Source: Verticiella sediminum
GTDB taxonomy: Bacteria; Pseudomonadota; Gammaproteobacteria; Burkholderiales; Burkholderiaceae_B
DNA: 64,000 nt
NCBI RefSeq assembly: GCF_007558815.1
Contig: NZ_VLTJ01000005.1
Span: 60,686 to 124,685 of the forward strand
Reading direction: 5' to 3'
Shown here: one piece after another, positions 33,775 to 42,879 of the stretch
Numbering within the stretch: position 1 is the first letter of the stretch
Layout: the number at the start of each line of letters is the position of its first letter
Program-made: the position numbers and the translations under genes
The notes under the pieces: model-generated
What the model was told of the DNA's origin: nothing
What the model saw: only the letters and a program-made list of their open reading frames with translations
Databases searched by the model: none

Positions 33775-34917
33775 ATGCCCACCATTGCCCGCCCCCTGGT
33801 GCCCGCCCGCTACTTCCTGTTGATGGAAGATTGTCTTCAGGCGGCCGGCACGTCGCTGGACGCCCTGGTGCGGGAAAGCGGCATCGATCCCGGGCAGTTC
33901 AGGCAAACCCATTTCGCCCTCACCCCGCCGCAGTTCGAGCATCTGCTGGCCCGCGCCGTGTGCGTGACCGGGCGCAGCGACTTCGGCTTCGAGTGGGGGC
34001 GACGGCTGCGGCAGAACTCCCACGGCATCCTGGGATACGCGCTGATGTCGTACCCCACCCTGGACCAGGGGCTGCGCCAGAGTGCCCGCTATTTCACGCT
34101 GATGAACCCGATGTTCCGGATGGTCTACCAGCGCACGGGCCGGCACGCCGAGATCGTCTACCGGCCCGCGCTGCCCATGCGCGGGCAGACGCTGAACCAG
34201 ATGCTGGAACTGCTGCCCGTGTCCGCGCACACGCACTGCCGCCCCCTGCTGCGCGACCCGCACGTGCCCTATGACATCTATCTGCCGATGAAGGCACCGC
34301 CGCATGCTTACCGCTACCGGGAGCTGGCGCCGGCGCGCGTGCATTTCGGCGCGTCGTCCGTACCCGAGGTCCGCATGGTGGTGGACAACTGGAGCCTGGA
34401 CGCGCCTTCGCCGACCCACAGCCCGCACGCCGTGCGTCTCGCCGAGGAGCAGTGCGAGCTGTTGATGCGTCGCCGGGACGACCCCATGGATTGGACCGAA
34501 TGGGTGGGCATGGTGCTGAACGAGGTCGAGGGCGGCCAGCTATCCCTGGAGGGCTGCGCCCGGCTGCAGGGTATCTCGGCCCGGGCGCTCGAGCGCCGCC
34601 TGAAGAAGGAGGGCAGCCACTTTCGCGACCTGGCCATCGAGGCGCGCCATGCGCGCGCGCGCCGGCTGCTGGCGCAGCGCAATGCGTCGGTCTCGCAGAT
34701 CGCCTATCAGCTCGGCTTCACCGACGTGGCGAACTTCAGCCGTGCCTTTCGTCGCGTCCACGGCGTCACGCCGTCCGAATACCGGGCCGGCATCACCGCG
34801 GCTCAAAGCGCAAGCCGTTCCCCCTCGGCGCTTGCAAGCGCCTCGGATGCGCCAGGCACACCAGCGTCCGCAGGGGCTATGGTGTATCCGGACTCATCCA
34901 TCGAGGGGGAAGGCTAG
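33775..34917 (+). CDS. AraC-family transcriptional regulator (OruR/ArgR-like)
   Basis: A 380-residue regulator with an N-terminal arabinose_bd-type ligand domain (VPARYFLLMEDCLQAAG, GILGYALMSYPTLDQGL near 85) and a C-terminal AraC DNA-binding domain with two helix-turn-helix units (LARLQGISARALERRLKKEG region near 265, and SQIAYQLGFTDVANFSRAFR near 305). The last 40 residues are Ser/Ala-rich and nonconserved. This subfamily often activates a divergent catabolic operon, here the monooxygenase/SDR pair, in response to its substrate. That pairing is inferred from the 238-bp shared intergenic region. Confidence 0.9.
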   Translation: MPTIARPLVPARYFLLMEDCLQAAGTSLDALVRESGIDPGQFRQTHFALTPPQFEHLLARAVCVTGRSDFGFEWGRRLRQNSHGILGYALMSYPTLDQGLRQSARYFTLMNPMFRMVYQRTGRHAEIVYRPALPMRGQTLNQMLELLPVSAHTHCRPLLRDPHVPYDIYLPMKAPPHAYRYRELAPARVHFGASSVPEVRMVVDNWSLDAPSPTHSPHAVRLAEEQCELLMRRRDDPMDWTEWVGMVLNEVEGGQLSLEGCARLQGISARALERRLKKEGSHFRDLAIEARHARARRLLAQRNASVSQIAYQLGFTDVANFSRAFRRVHGVTPSEYRAGITAAQSASRSPSALASASDAPGTPASAGAMVYPDSSIEGEG

Positions 34918-35062
34918 CGAGGCCAGCCCGTCCTGGCGCAAGGGCCGGGCGCAGCCGGTGCGCGAGGCATGGCCGGCGGGGGAGTGGACGGGCGCCGGTG
35001 CTACCATCCTTGTCGGGCATGCTGCCCGTCCGTATTTCGCGGCCGCCGGCGGTGCCCGCTTC

Positions 35063-35836
35063 ATGCAGGATTCACGCGTGTTTCTCGATCTCATGCGCAG
35101 CATGGCGGGGCCGCAGCGCACCCCGAGCGGCAACCGGCGGCTCGGGGTGCTGCTGGCCTTCGTGGCCGGCGCGGCCAATGCCGGGGGCTTTCTCGCCATC
35201 GGCCACTACACCTCGCACATGACCGGCATCATCTCGGCGATGGCCGATGCCCTGGCCCTGTGGCAGGTGCCGCTGGTGCTGGGCGGCTTCGCCGCGCTGG
35301 GCTTTTTCGTCGGGGGCGCGGCCACGGCGGCGATCTGCATCAACTGGGCGCGCCGCCAGCGCCTGTACAGCGAGTACGCGCTGCCCCTGGTGATCGAGGC
35401 GGCGCTGCTCCTGGCGTTCGGGCTGTTGGGCGGGCTCATCGACGCCGTGCGCTGGTGGTACACGCCGCTCACCGTGCTGCTGCTCTGCTACACCATGGGC
35501 CTGCAGAACGCGCTCATCACCAAGGTGTCGCGCGCCGAAATACGCACCACGCACGTGACGGGCATCGTCACCGACCTCGGCATCGAGTTCGGCAAGTGGG
35601 TGTACTGGAACCGCAACCGCCAGGCCGAGTATCCCCTGGTGCGCGCCGACCGCCAGCGCATGCGCCTGCTCGGCGCGCTGCTCGCGGCCTTCTTCGGCGG
35701 TGGCGTGGCGGGCGCGCTGGCGTTCTCGCACATGGGGTTCAGCGCCACGCTGCCCCTGGCCGCTCTCTTGCTGGCCGTGGCCCTGCTGCCCCTGCTCGAT
35801 GACGCGCGGCGGCTGCGCCGCGGCGGCGTGTCCTGA
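35063..35836 (+). CDS. YoaK/DUF1275 family membrane protein
   Basis: A 257-residue inner-membrane protein of the DUF1275/YoaK family with about six hydrophobic segments. Recognisable parts are LLAFVAGAANAGGFLAIGHY and TSHMTGIISAMADAL near the N-terminus, CYTMGLQNALITKVSR near 160 and TTHVTGIVTDLGIEFGKWV just after. The family's function is not established; it has been suggested to be a transporter. ATG at 35063 is used; ATG at 35093 (MRSMAGP) is an alternative. No close operon partner is evident. Confidence 0.85.
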   Translation: MQDSRVFLDLMRSMAGPQRTPSGNRRLGVLLAFVAGAANAGGFLAIGHYTSHMTGIISAMADALALWQVPLVLGGFAALGFFVGGAATAAICINWARRQRLYSEYALPLVIEAALLLAFGLLGGLIDAVRWWYTPLTVLLLCYTMGLQNALITKVSRAEIRTTHVTGIVTDLGIEFGKWVYWNRNRQAEYPLVRADRQRMRLLGALLAAFFGGGVAGALAFSHMGFSATLPLAALLLAVALLPLLDDARRLRRGGVS

Positions 35837-35886
35837 ACCCTGCGGGCCGGACGGCAGCCGCGCGGCCGATCGCTTACAATATTTGC

Positions 35887-36330
35887 ATGGCGCTCAAAGT
35901 ATTCGATTTGGCCTGCGCGGCCGGGCATGTCTTCGAGGGATGGTTCGCCTCGCGTGAGGACTATGACACCCAGCGCGAGCGCGGCCTGTTGCAGTGCCCC
36001 GTCTGCGACAGCCGAGAGGTTTCGCGCCAGGCTTCCGCGGCGCGCCTGAACGTCTCCGGCGCGCGCGAGCCGAGGCAGGCCGAGCCCGCCCAGCACGCCG
36101 AGCTGTCCCAGGCGCAGGCCGAAGTCCTGCGCCAGATGCGCCGGGCGCTGCGCGCCGCCGAGAACGTGGGCCCGCGCTTCGCCGAGGAGGCGCGCCGCAT
36201 GCACGAGGGCGATGCGCCCGAACGCATGATCCGCGGCACGGCCAGCCAGGCCGAGAGCCGGGCACTGCTCGAGGAAGGCATCGCGGTCATGCCGGTGCCC
36301 GACATCCTCGACGACGACCGTTTGCAGTAA
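35887..36330 (+). CDS. DUF1178 family protein
   Basis: A 147-residue protein of the DUF1178 family, of unknown function. The N-terminus [20 protein letters not shown] and the CPVC pair ([10 protein letters not shown] near residue 38), together with the earlier Cys/His, suggest a small zinc-binding ribbon. The second half is helical and charged, with [20 protein letters not shown] as the conserved block. It lies 75 bp upstream of rlmB on the same strand and may be co-transcribed. Confidence 0.85.
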   Translation: MALKVFDLACAAGHVFEGWFASREDYDTQRERGLLQCPVCDSREVSRQASAARLNVSGAREPRQAEPAQHAELSQAQAEVLRQMRRALRAAENVGPRFAEEARRMHEGDAPERMIRGTASQAESRALLEEGIAVMPVPDILDDDRLQ

Positions 36331-36404
36331 CCGCAGCGCGCGGGCCCGCCGGCCGCGCGCCGTTCTTCCGTTCATTCTTCGCTTTCAACGCCACTTCGCG
36401 CCTC

Positions 36405-37151
36405 ATGTCCTCCACTCAGCTCCTGGTCGGTTTCCATGCAGTCACGGCGCGCCTGCGCCACGGCCCGGAGACGATCCGCGAGGTCTACGTCGACGCCACC
36501 CGGCGCGATCGCCGCATGACCAGTCTCGTCGAACAGCTCCAGGCCGCCGGCCGGCGCGTGCATCCGGTCGCCGTCGAGCGCCTGGACGGCATGGCCAAGG
36601 GCGGCCGCCACCAGGGGGTGCTCGCCACGGCCGAGGCGGTCGCGCTCGCGCACGACCTGGACGAAGTCCTGGACGAGCTGGACGGCACGCCGGCGTTCCT
36701 GCTCATCCTCGATGGCGTGACCGACCCGCACAACCTGGGCGCCTGCCTGCGCACTGCGGACGGGGCGGGCGCGCACGCCGTGGCCGCACCGCGCGACCGC
36801 GCCGCGGGCCTGAACGCCACCGTGCAGCGCGTGGCCTGCGGCGCGGCCGATACGGTGCCCTACATCACCGTCACCAACCTCGCGCGCACGCTGCGCAGCC
36901 TGAAGGAGCGCGACGTCTGGGTCGTCGGCACCGACGACCAGGCCATCGACACGCTCTACGACGTCGACGCCACCCGGCCGATCGCCTGGGTGCTGGGCGC
37001 CGAGGGCGAGGGCATGCGCCGCCTCACGCGCGAGACCTGCGACCAGTTGGTGCGCATCCCGATGCAGGGCGCGGTCGAGAGCCTGAACGTCAGCGTGGCC
37101 TCGGCCGTCTGCCTGTATGAAACCGTGCGCCAGCGCACCTCCCGTCGATAA
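36405..37151 (+). CDS. rlmB: 23S rRNA (guanosine-2251-2'-O)-methyltransferase RlmB
   Basis: A 248-residue SPOUT (TrmH-family) methyltransferase. The N-terminal substrate-binding domain opens with [14 protein letters not shown]. The three SPOUT motifs are [20 protein letters not shown] (motif 1, about 107), [12 protein letters not shown] (motif 2, about 195) and [15 protein letters not shown] (motif 3, about 225). Length matches E. coli RlmB (243), favouring it over TrmH. It methylates the ribosomal P-loop guanosine. The start at 36405 ([13 protein letters not shown]) is standard. It precedes a PLP-enzyme gene by 39 bp. Confidence 0.92.
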   Translation: MSSTQLLVGFHAVTARLRHGPETIREVYVDATRRDRRMTSLVEQLQAAGRRVHPVAVERLDGMAKGGRHQGVLATAEAVALAHDLDEVLDELDGTPAFLLILDGVTDPHNLGACLRTADGAGAHAVAAPRDRAAGLNATVQRVACGAADTVPYITVTNLARTLRSLKERDVWVVGTDDQAIDTLYDVDATRPIAWVLGAEGEGMRRLTRETCDQLVRIPMQGAVESLNVSVASAVCLYETVRQRTSRR

Positions 37152-37190
37152 AGCAGGGCAGCGCCTGCCCTGCGCCAGGAAAACTTGATC

Positions 37191-38477
37191 ATGTCTTACG
37201 GACTCACCACCCGCGTGCTGCACGCCGACCGCCAGGGCGACATCGAACACGGCGCAGTGCACAAGCCCATGCATCCCTCGGCTGCCTATCGCTACGACGA
37301 CGTCAACGACCTCGTCGGGGTATTCCAGAACACGCGCGCGGGCTATTCCTACGCACGCCAGGGCACGCCGACCACGGCGGCGCTCGAGGCCAAGGTCAAC
37401 CTGCTCGAGGGCGGGCGCGGCACGGTGAGCTTCGCCACCGGCATGGGCGCGCTGGCGGCGCTGTTCACCACGCTGCTGCGCGCGGGCGATCACCTGGTCA
37501 GCAGCCAGTACATCTTCGGCAACACCAACAGCCTGCTGGGCACGCTGCAGGCGCTGGGCGTGGAGGTGTCGATGGTCGACGCCACCGACGCGCAGGCCGT
37601 GGCCCAGGCCATACGCCCGAACACCCGCATGGTGTTCGTCGAGACCATCGCCAATCCGGGCACCCAGATCGCGGACCTGGCGGGCATCGGTGAGCTGTGC
37701 CGCGAGCGCGGCCTGCTCTACGTCGTGGATAACACCATCTCCACGCCTTACCTGTATCGTCCGGCAGTGCACGGCGCGGGGCTGGTGATGAACTCGCTCA
37801 CCAAGTACATCTGCGGGCACGGCAATGCGCTGGGCGGCGCCATCACCGACACGGGCTGCTTCGACTGGTCGAACTATCCCGGCATCAGCGAGGTGTACCG
37901 CAAGGGCGATCCGGCCAACTGGGGCCTGATGCAACTGCGCAAGAAAGGCCTGCGCGACATGGGCGCGACGCTGTCGTCCGAATCGGCGCACCGCATCGCG
38001 GTGGGCGCCGAGACCCTTGCCCTGCGCATGGAGCGCGCCTGCCACAACGCCTTGACGCTGGCGCGGCGGCTGGCCGAGCACCCCGGCGTGGCCCGGGTGC
38101 ACTATGCCGGCCTGGCGACGCATCCGCAGCATGCGCGGGCCACCGAGTATTTCGGGGTCGGCGTGGGCGAAGGCCGCCGCGAACCGCGCTACGGGGCGCT
38201 GCTCAGTGTGGAGCTGGCCGAAGGCCTGGACTGCCTGGCTTTCCTCAATGCGCTGGACATCGTGGTGCTCTCCACGCACCTGGGCGACAGCCGCACGCTG
38301 GCCCTGCCTGCCGCGCACACCATCTATCACGAGATGGGGCCCGTCAAGCGCGCGCAGATGGGCATTCCCGACAGCCTGGTCCGCGTCTCCGTGGGCATCG
38401 AGGACACAGCGGACCTGGTCGCCGACTTCGAGCGTGGCCTGGCCGCGGTGATGGACGTCAGGCGGCCTGCCGCCTGA
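37191..38477 (+). CDS. Cystathionine gamma-synthase family PLP enzyme
   Basis: A 428-residue Cys/Met-metabolism PLP-dependent enzyme. PLP-binding features include the YSRxxxPT-like YARQGTPTTAALE near 45, DNTISTPYLYRP near 178, and the Schiff-base Lys205 in SLTKYICGHGNALGG. It is about 40 residues longer than MetB or MetC. Possible activities are cystathionine gamma-synthase, beta-lyase, O-acetylhomoserine sulfhydrylase or methionine gamma-lyase; the sequence alone does not separate these. ATG at 37191 with AGGA 11 bases upstream is chosen. Its last 20 nt overlap the convergent histidine-kinase gene. Confidence 0.85.
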   Translation: MSYGLTTRVLHADRQGDIEHGAVHKPMHPSAAYRYDDVNDLVGVFQNTRAGYSYARQGTPTTAALEAKVNLLEGGRGTVSFATGMGALAALFTTLLRAGDHLVSSQYIFGNTNSLLGTLQALGVEVSMVDATDAQAVAQAIRPNTRMVFVETIANPGTQIADLAGIGELCRERGLLYVVDNTISTPYLYRPAVHGAGLVMNSLTKYICGHGNALGGAITDTGCFDWSNYPGISEVYRKGDPANWGLMQLRKKGLRDMGATLSSESAHRIAVGAETLALRMERACHNALTLARRLAEHPGVARVHYAGLATHPQHARATEYFGVGVGEGRREPRYGALLSVELAEGLDCLAFLNALDIVVLSTHLGDSRTLALPAAHTIYHEMGPVKRAQMGIPDSLVRVSVGIEDTADLVADFERGLAAVMDVRRPAA

Positions 38478-39501
38478 GCGGCATACGCAGCACGAAGCGG
38501 CATCCGCCCTCGGGGCGGTTGTGCGCCTGCAGCGTGCCGCCGTGGCTTTCGGCGATGCGCCGGGCCACGAACAGGCCCAGGCCGGTGCCGGGCTGGCCGA
38601 CGGCGCCGCGGCCGCGGTAGTGGCGATGGAACACACGTTCGCGCTCGGCCTCGGTCAGGCCCGGGCCATGATCGAGCACGTCGATGCAGGCCTCGTCCCC
38701 GTCGACGCGGGCCGACATCTCGACCGGCGCTCCCGGCGCGTACTTGAGCGCGTTGTGCACCAGGTTGGAAAGCAGGATCTCGAGCAGCGCGGCGTCGGCC
38801 TCGAGCACGATGTCTTCCACGTGCGCTGCGCGCAGCCAGCCGGGCGCGCCATGCGCCTCGATCACCTGGCGCACGAGCGGGGCGAGCGCCACCGCCTGCA
38901 GGTCGGGGGCCACCGCGCCCGCCTGTTCGATGCCCGGGTGCAGTTCGTCGACGAGCTGGGCCAGCCGCCCGGCGGCCCGGCGCAGGCGCGCCAGGCGCGC
39001 CTGGGAGGCCGCTTCCCGGGGCGGCGAGGTGTGCGCCAGCGCGTCGACGGCCATGTCGATCACGCTGAGCGGTGTACGCATTTCGTGCGCGATCATGGCC
39101 AGGCGGTCGGACTGCCCGGCCACGCTGCGGTAGAGCTGGTCGACGCGCTGCTGCAGCTTGCGCTGTACCGCTTTGCGCGCATCGATTTCGGCCTGCCGCG
39201 TTTGCGTGCGCCGCAGCAACTGGCGCGCGGCGATGCGCTCGATGCTCTCGAGCAGTTGCCGGCGCATGGCTTGCGTGAGGCCTGCGCTGCTGCGCTGGCG
39301 CAGCACGGCGCCGGTCAGCCATAGGCAGAGCAGGGCGATGTAGCCCAGGGCGATCGCGCCCAGCTCCCACGCCAGCCGATCGAAGAGGGCGAGCGCGGCC
39401 AGGCCGAAGGCGAGCACGCCGGCGGCCCATGCGATGAGCAGCGAGGTGGCGCCCGTGGTGGCGAAAGTGACGCCCGGGGCGCCGCGAAAGTGTTCTGGCA
39501 T
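38458..39501 (-). CDS. Sensor histidine kinase
   Basis: A 347-residue membrane kinase. Two hydrophobic segments (about 20-40 and 46-67) are separated by only a few residues, so there is no periplasmic sensor domain. A short coiled stretch leads to the H-box MIAHEMRTPLSVI with phospho-acceptor His139, then N-box NLVHNALKYAPG, and G-boxes DHGPGLTEAE and GTGLGLFVARRIAESHGG. It likely senses a membrane or intracellular signal. Its start codon is 127 bp from that of the response regulator on the opposite strand, so the pair is divergent instead of in one operon. Confidence 0.9.
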   Translation of the reverse strand: MPEHFRGAPGVTFATTGATSLLIAWAAGVLAFGLAALALFDRLAWELGAIALGYIALLCLWLTGAVLRQRSSAGLTQAMRRQLLESIERIAARQLLRRTQTRQAEIDARKAVQRKLQQRVDQLYRSVAGQSDRLAMIAHEMRTPLSVIDMAVDALAHTSPPREAASQARLARLRRAAGRLAQLVDELHPGIEQAGAVAPDLQAVALAPLVRQVIEAHGAPGWLRAAHVEDIVLEADAALLEILLSNLVHNALKYAPGAPVEMSARVDGDEACIDVLDHGPGLTEAERERVFHRHYRGRGAVGQPGTGLGLFVARRIAESHGGTLQAHNRPEGGCRFVLRMPLRRQAA

Positions 39502-39628
39502 ACTCTTGAGGTTTGATCGGTCCGGATGGCCCGGTTCGCGCGCGCAATGCGCCGGGCAGGCCCAAGTCTGCCACGCGCTCGCCCTTCATGCGGAGCACGG
39601 GCGTCGTACGCAGGAAAAGCACTCACGC

Positions 39629-40396
39629 ATGAGCTCAGACACCATGATGCCGGAACCGGCGCTATTGCCGGCCGCTATCCGCGCGCAACCCGTCGTGGGG
39701 CTGCTGGAGGACGACGACGATCTGCGCGAGGAACTGCGCACGGGCCTGGAGCGGATGGGGTTCGCCGTCTGGGACTGTGCGACGGCGGCGGATTTTCACG
39801 CCGAGCTGGGACGCCGGCCCTGCCACGTCGCCATCATCGACGTCGGCCTGCCCGACGAGGACGGCTTCTCCGTCTCCGCGCGGCTGCGCGTCCTGAGCCA
39901 GGTCGGCATCGTGATGCTGAGCGGGCGCAGCGCCATCGAGGACCGCGTCCGCGGCCTGCAGGGCGCGGCCGACGCCTACCTGGTCAAGCCGGTCGACCTG
40001 CGCGAGCTCGCCGCGGTGCTGACGGCCGTGCTGCGCCGGGCCTGGGCCGGGGCGGATACGCCGACGGCGCGCAGTGCGTCGGCCCAGAGCGACGATTGGC
40101 GCGTCGATGTGGCCGAGCGCGCGCTGGTTGCGCCCGGCGACGCATGGCGGTTGCGCTTGACGCAGTCCGAGTCCGCCATGCTCGTGCACCTGCTCGGGCG
40201 CGGCGGCGAGCCGGCTTCCCGACAGCAGATCCTCGAAGCCATCGATCCCCTGGCCGGCGGCGAGCACGAACTGCATCGCGTCGACATGCTCGTCTCGCGC
40301 CTGCGCCGCAAGGCCGAATCGGTCGGCGTCGAACTGCCGATCCGTTCGGTGCGCGGCCATGGCTACCGTTTTGCCCTCAGCAGGAACGACGAATGA
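39629..40396 (+). CDS. OmpR/PhoB-type response regulator
   Basis: A 255-residue regulator: receiver domain with acidic pair EDDDD near residue 23, phospho-acceptor Asp71 in AIIDVGLPDEDG, conserved Ser/Lys (MLSGRSA and YLVKPVD), and a C-terminal winged helix (RLTQSESAMLVHLLGR, then LVSRLRRKAE and RSVRGHGYRF). It is probably phosphorylated by the divergent kinase. AGGA lies 13 bases before the ATG; a second ATG at 39644 is possible. Its stop overlaps the threonine aldolase start (ATGA), so the regulator is co-translated with a metabolic gene, an odd pairing. Confidence 0.9.
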   Translation: MSSDTMMPEPALLPAAIRAQPVVGLLEDDDDLREELRTGLERMGFAVWDCATAADFHAELGRRPCHVAIIDVGLPDEDGFSVSARLRVLSQVGIVMLSGRSAIEDRVRGLQGAADAYLVKPVDLRELAAVLTAVLRRAWAGADTPTARSASAQSDDWRVDVAERALVAPGDAWRLRLTQSESAMLVHLLGRGGEPASRQQILEAIDPLAGGEHELHRVDMLVSRLRRKAESVGVELPIRSVRGHGYRFALSRNDE

Positions 40397-41454
40397 TATT
40401 CGGCAGCGACAACATGGTCGGCGCCTCGCCCCGCGTGCTGGCGGCGATCCAGGCGGCGAACGAAGGCACGGCGCCCTCGTATGGCGCGGACCCGTGGTGC
40501 GCGGCCGCGCTCGCTGCGCTGGGCGAGGTCTTCGAGCGGCCGGTGCAGGCATACTTCGTGAGCACCGGCACCGTGGCCAACTCGCTGGCGCTGGCCGCGC
40601 TCGTGCCGCCCTGGGGCGCCGTGCTGTGCCAGCGGGACGGGCACGTACTGGCCGACGAGTCGAGCGCGCCCGAGTTCTTCACCGGCGGCGCGCGCCTGGT
40701 GCCGCTCGCGCCCGTCGCCGGCAAGCTCACCCCCGAGGTGGTGGCGGCCCGCCTCGCCAACACGGGACACCCGCCGCACCATGCCGTGCCGCGCGCGCTG
40801 TCGATCACGCAGGCCAACGAGCGCGGCCTGGTCTACACGCCGGACGAGGTGGCGGCGCTGGCCCGGTGCGGACGCGGGCACGGGCTGCGCATGCACATGG
40901 ACGGCGCGCGCTTTGCCAACGCGGTGGCGAGCCTGGGCTGTTCGCCGGCGGAACTCACCTGGAAGGCCGGGGTGGACGTGCTGTGCCTGGGCGCCTCCAA
41001 GAACGGCGCGCTGATGGCCGAGGCGGTGGTGTTCTTCGACGCCGCGCTGGCGCGCGACTTCGAGTTCCGCGTCAAGCGGGCCGGGCAGATGGCCGCCAAG
41101 GCCCGTTTCTTCGGCGCCCAGTTCGGCGCCTGGCTGGCCGACGGACACTGGCTGGCGCTGGCGCACGGAGCGAACGCGGTGGCGGCGCGTCTGGCGGCGG
41201 GCCTGGATGGCGTGCCGGGCGTGCGCCGCGTGTGGCCGGTGCAGGCCAACGAAGTGTTCGTCGTGCTGCCGCGCGCCCTGGGCGAGCGTCTGCGCGCGCA
41301 GGGCGCGGTGTTCTACGACTGGCCCGAGGACACGCTGCCCGAAGGGCAGGCCCTCGGCGCGCACGAGATGCTGGTACGCTTTGTGGCGTCCTTCGCCAGC
41401 CGGCCGGAGGATGCGGATGCATTGATCGCGGCCGCCGCGGCCGCGGGCGCCTGA
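40393..41454 (+). CDS. ltaE: Low-specificity L-threonine aldolase
   Basis: A 353-residue PLP enzyme of the threonine aldolase/beta-eliminating lyase fold, which cleaves threonine or allo-threonine to glycine and acetaldehyde. Seen are the N-terminal MIFGSDNMVGASPRVLAAI, SYGADPW, FVSTGTVANSLALAAL near 55, HMDGARFANA near 172 (PLP-binding Asp/Arg) and LGASKNGALMAEAVVF with Schiff-base Lys203. The 4-nt overlap with the response regulator and short spacing (27 bp) to the next hydrolase gene indicate one operon. Stereospecificity cannot be predicted. Confidence 0.9.
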   Translation: MIFGSDNMVGASPRVLAAIQAANEGTAPSYGADPWCAAALAALGEVFERPVQAYFVSTGTVANSLALAALVPPWGAVLCQRDGHVLADESSAPEFFTGGARLVPLAPVAGKLTPEVVAARLANTGHPPHHAVPRALSITQANERGLVYTPDEVAALARCGRGHGLRMHMDGARFANAVASLGCSPAELTWKAGVDVLCLGASKNGALMAEAVVFFDAALARDFEFRVKRAGQMAAKARFFGAQFGAWLADGHWLALAHGANAVAARLAAGLDGVPGVRRVWPVQANEVFVVLPRALGERLRAQGAVFYDWPEDTLPEGQALGAHEMLVRFVASFASRPEDADALIAAAAAAGA

Positions 41455-41481
41455 GGGCGTCCTCACCAAGGAGACGGGAAG

Positions 41482-42183
41482 ATGAGCAAACCCTGCCTGC
41501 TGCTGTTGCCGGGCATGTTGAATACCGAGACGGCATGGTCGCGCGTCACACCGCTGCTGCGCGATGTGGCCGACATCCGGATCGCCGACTTCACGACGCA
41601 GGACAGCATCGAGGCGATGGCGCGCAGCGCCTGGGCGCTGGCCGAGGGGTACGACAAGGTGGCGATCGCCGGGTTCTCCATGGGTGGCTTCGTGGCCGCC
41701 GAGATGCTGGCCCAGCAGCCGGCGCGGGTGGGCCGGCTGGCGTTCATCGACACGTCGGTGCGCACCGAATCGCCCAAGCAGGCGGCGATCCGCGAGAAGG
41801 CGATCGCCGCGGCCAGCCAGGATTTCGAAGGCACCATCGTGGCCGGAGGCGGCAACAACCTGCACCCGGACCATCGCGCCGACGCGGTGCTGATCGGACT
41901 CGTGCGTGGCATGGCGCGGCAGGTGGGCCTGGATGCCTTCGTGCGCCAGAGCCGGGCGCTGATGCAGCGCAAGGACTACCGGCAGCTACTGGCGGGGGTG
42001 ACCATGCCCGTGTCGATTCTTTGCGGCAAGAGCGACGAAATGACGCCGCCGCGGCTGTCCGAGGAGATGGCCGAGCTCGTGCCCGGCTCGCGGCTGGAGT
42101 GGATCGAGCCCGCCGCCCACATGACTCTGCTCGAACAGCCGGGCCAGGTGGCCGAGGCCCTGAAACGGTGGCTGGCGCGATGA
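41482..42183 (+). CDS. Alpha/beta hydrolase
   Basis: A compact 233-residue alpha/beta hydrolase without signal peptide. Motifs are LLLPGMLNTETAW near the N-terminus, nucleophile elbow GFSMGGFVAAE (Ser about 72), Asp in CGKSDEMTPP (about 183) and His in EPAAHMTLLEQP (about 214). Short cap region; substrate unknown. AAGGAGACGGGAAG precedes the ATG. Its stop overlaps the start of the DUF924 gene (ATGA), so both belong to the operon headed by the response regulator. Confidence 0.87.
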   Translation: MSKPCLLLLPGMLNTETAWSRVTPLLRDVADIRIADFTTQDSIEAMARSAWALAEGYDKVAIAGFSMGGFVAAEMLAQQPARVGRLAFIDTSVRTESPKQAAIREKAIAAASQDFEGTIVAGGGNNLHPDHRADAVLIGLVRGMARQVGLDAFVRQSRALMQRKDYRQLLAGVTMPVSILCGKSDEMTPPRLSEEMAELVPGSRLEWIEPAAHMTLLEQPGQVAEALKRWLAR

Positions 42184-42761
42184 CGGCCCCCTGGCAGTCG
42201 GTGCTCGATTTCTGGTTCCTGCCGGCCGGTCAGCCCGGCCACATGGGCCAGCGCCAGGCCTGGTTCGCCAAGGACCCGGTCTTCGATGCCGAGGTGCGCG
42301 AGCGCTTCGGCCCCTGGGTCGAGCAGGCCCTGACGGGCGGGCTGCGCGACTGGGAGGCCCAGCCCGAGGGGGCGCTCGCCCGCGTGCTGCTGCTCGACCA
42401 GTTCCCCCGCAACGTCTTTCGCGACACGCCCCGGGCCTACGCCGGCGACGTGCCGGCCGTCGAGCTGGCGCTGCGCATGATCGACGCCGGCTGGGACCTG
42501 ATGCTGCCGCCGGTGCAGCGCCAGTTCGTCTACCTGCCGCTGATGCACGCCGAGGACATCGCGCTGCAGGAGCGCTGCGTGGCGCTCTACACCGCGCTCG
42601 CCGCGCAGGCGCCCGAGCACCGCAGCGCGCTCGACTTCGCGTATCGCCATCGCGACATCGTCCTGCGCTTCGGCCGCTTTCCGCACCGCAACCAGGTGCT
42701 GGGCCGCGCCGGCACGGCCGACGAAGCCGAGTTCCTCAAGACGCCGGGTTCGTCGTTCTGA
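42180..42761 (+). CDS. DUF924 family protein
   Basis: A 193-residue all-helical protein of the DUF924 family (TPR-like fold in relatives), function unknown. Conserved blocks are SVLDFWFLPAG at the N-terminus, LLLDQFPRNVFRDTPRAYA near 78, QFVYLPLMHAEDIALQ near 115 and RFGRFPHRNQVLGR near 165. It overlaps the preceding hydrolase by 4 nt and is the last gene of that operon. Confidence 0.88.
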   Translation: MTAPWQSVLDFWFLPAGQPGHMGQRQAWFAKDPVFDAEVRERFGPWVEQALTGGLRDWEAQPEGALARVLLLDQFPRNVFRDTPRAYAGDVPAVELALRMIDAGWDLMLPPVQRQFVYLPLMHAEDIALQERCVALYTALAAQAPEHRSALDFAYRHRDIVLRFGRFPHRNQVLGRAGTADEAEFLKTPGSSF

Positions 42762-42879
42762 CGGCGCAAGCGCGCGCGCACGATTACAATCGACGGTTGC
42801 ACCGGGCGCCCCCTGCGGCGCCCGGCAGGCTTTCGTTCCCGCCGCTGTCGAACCCGCGGTCCCATCCAGGAGGCGTTTC

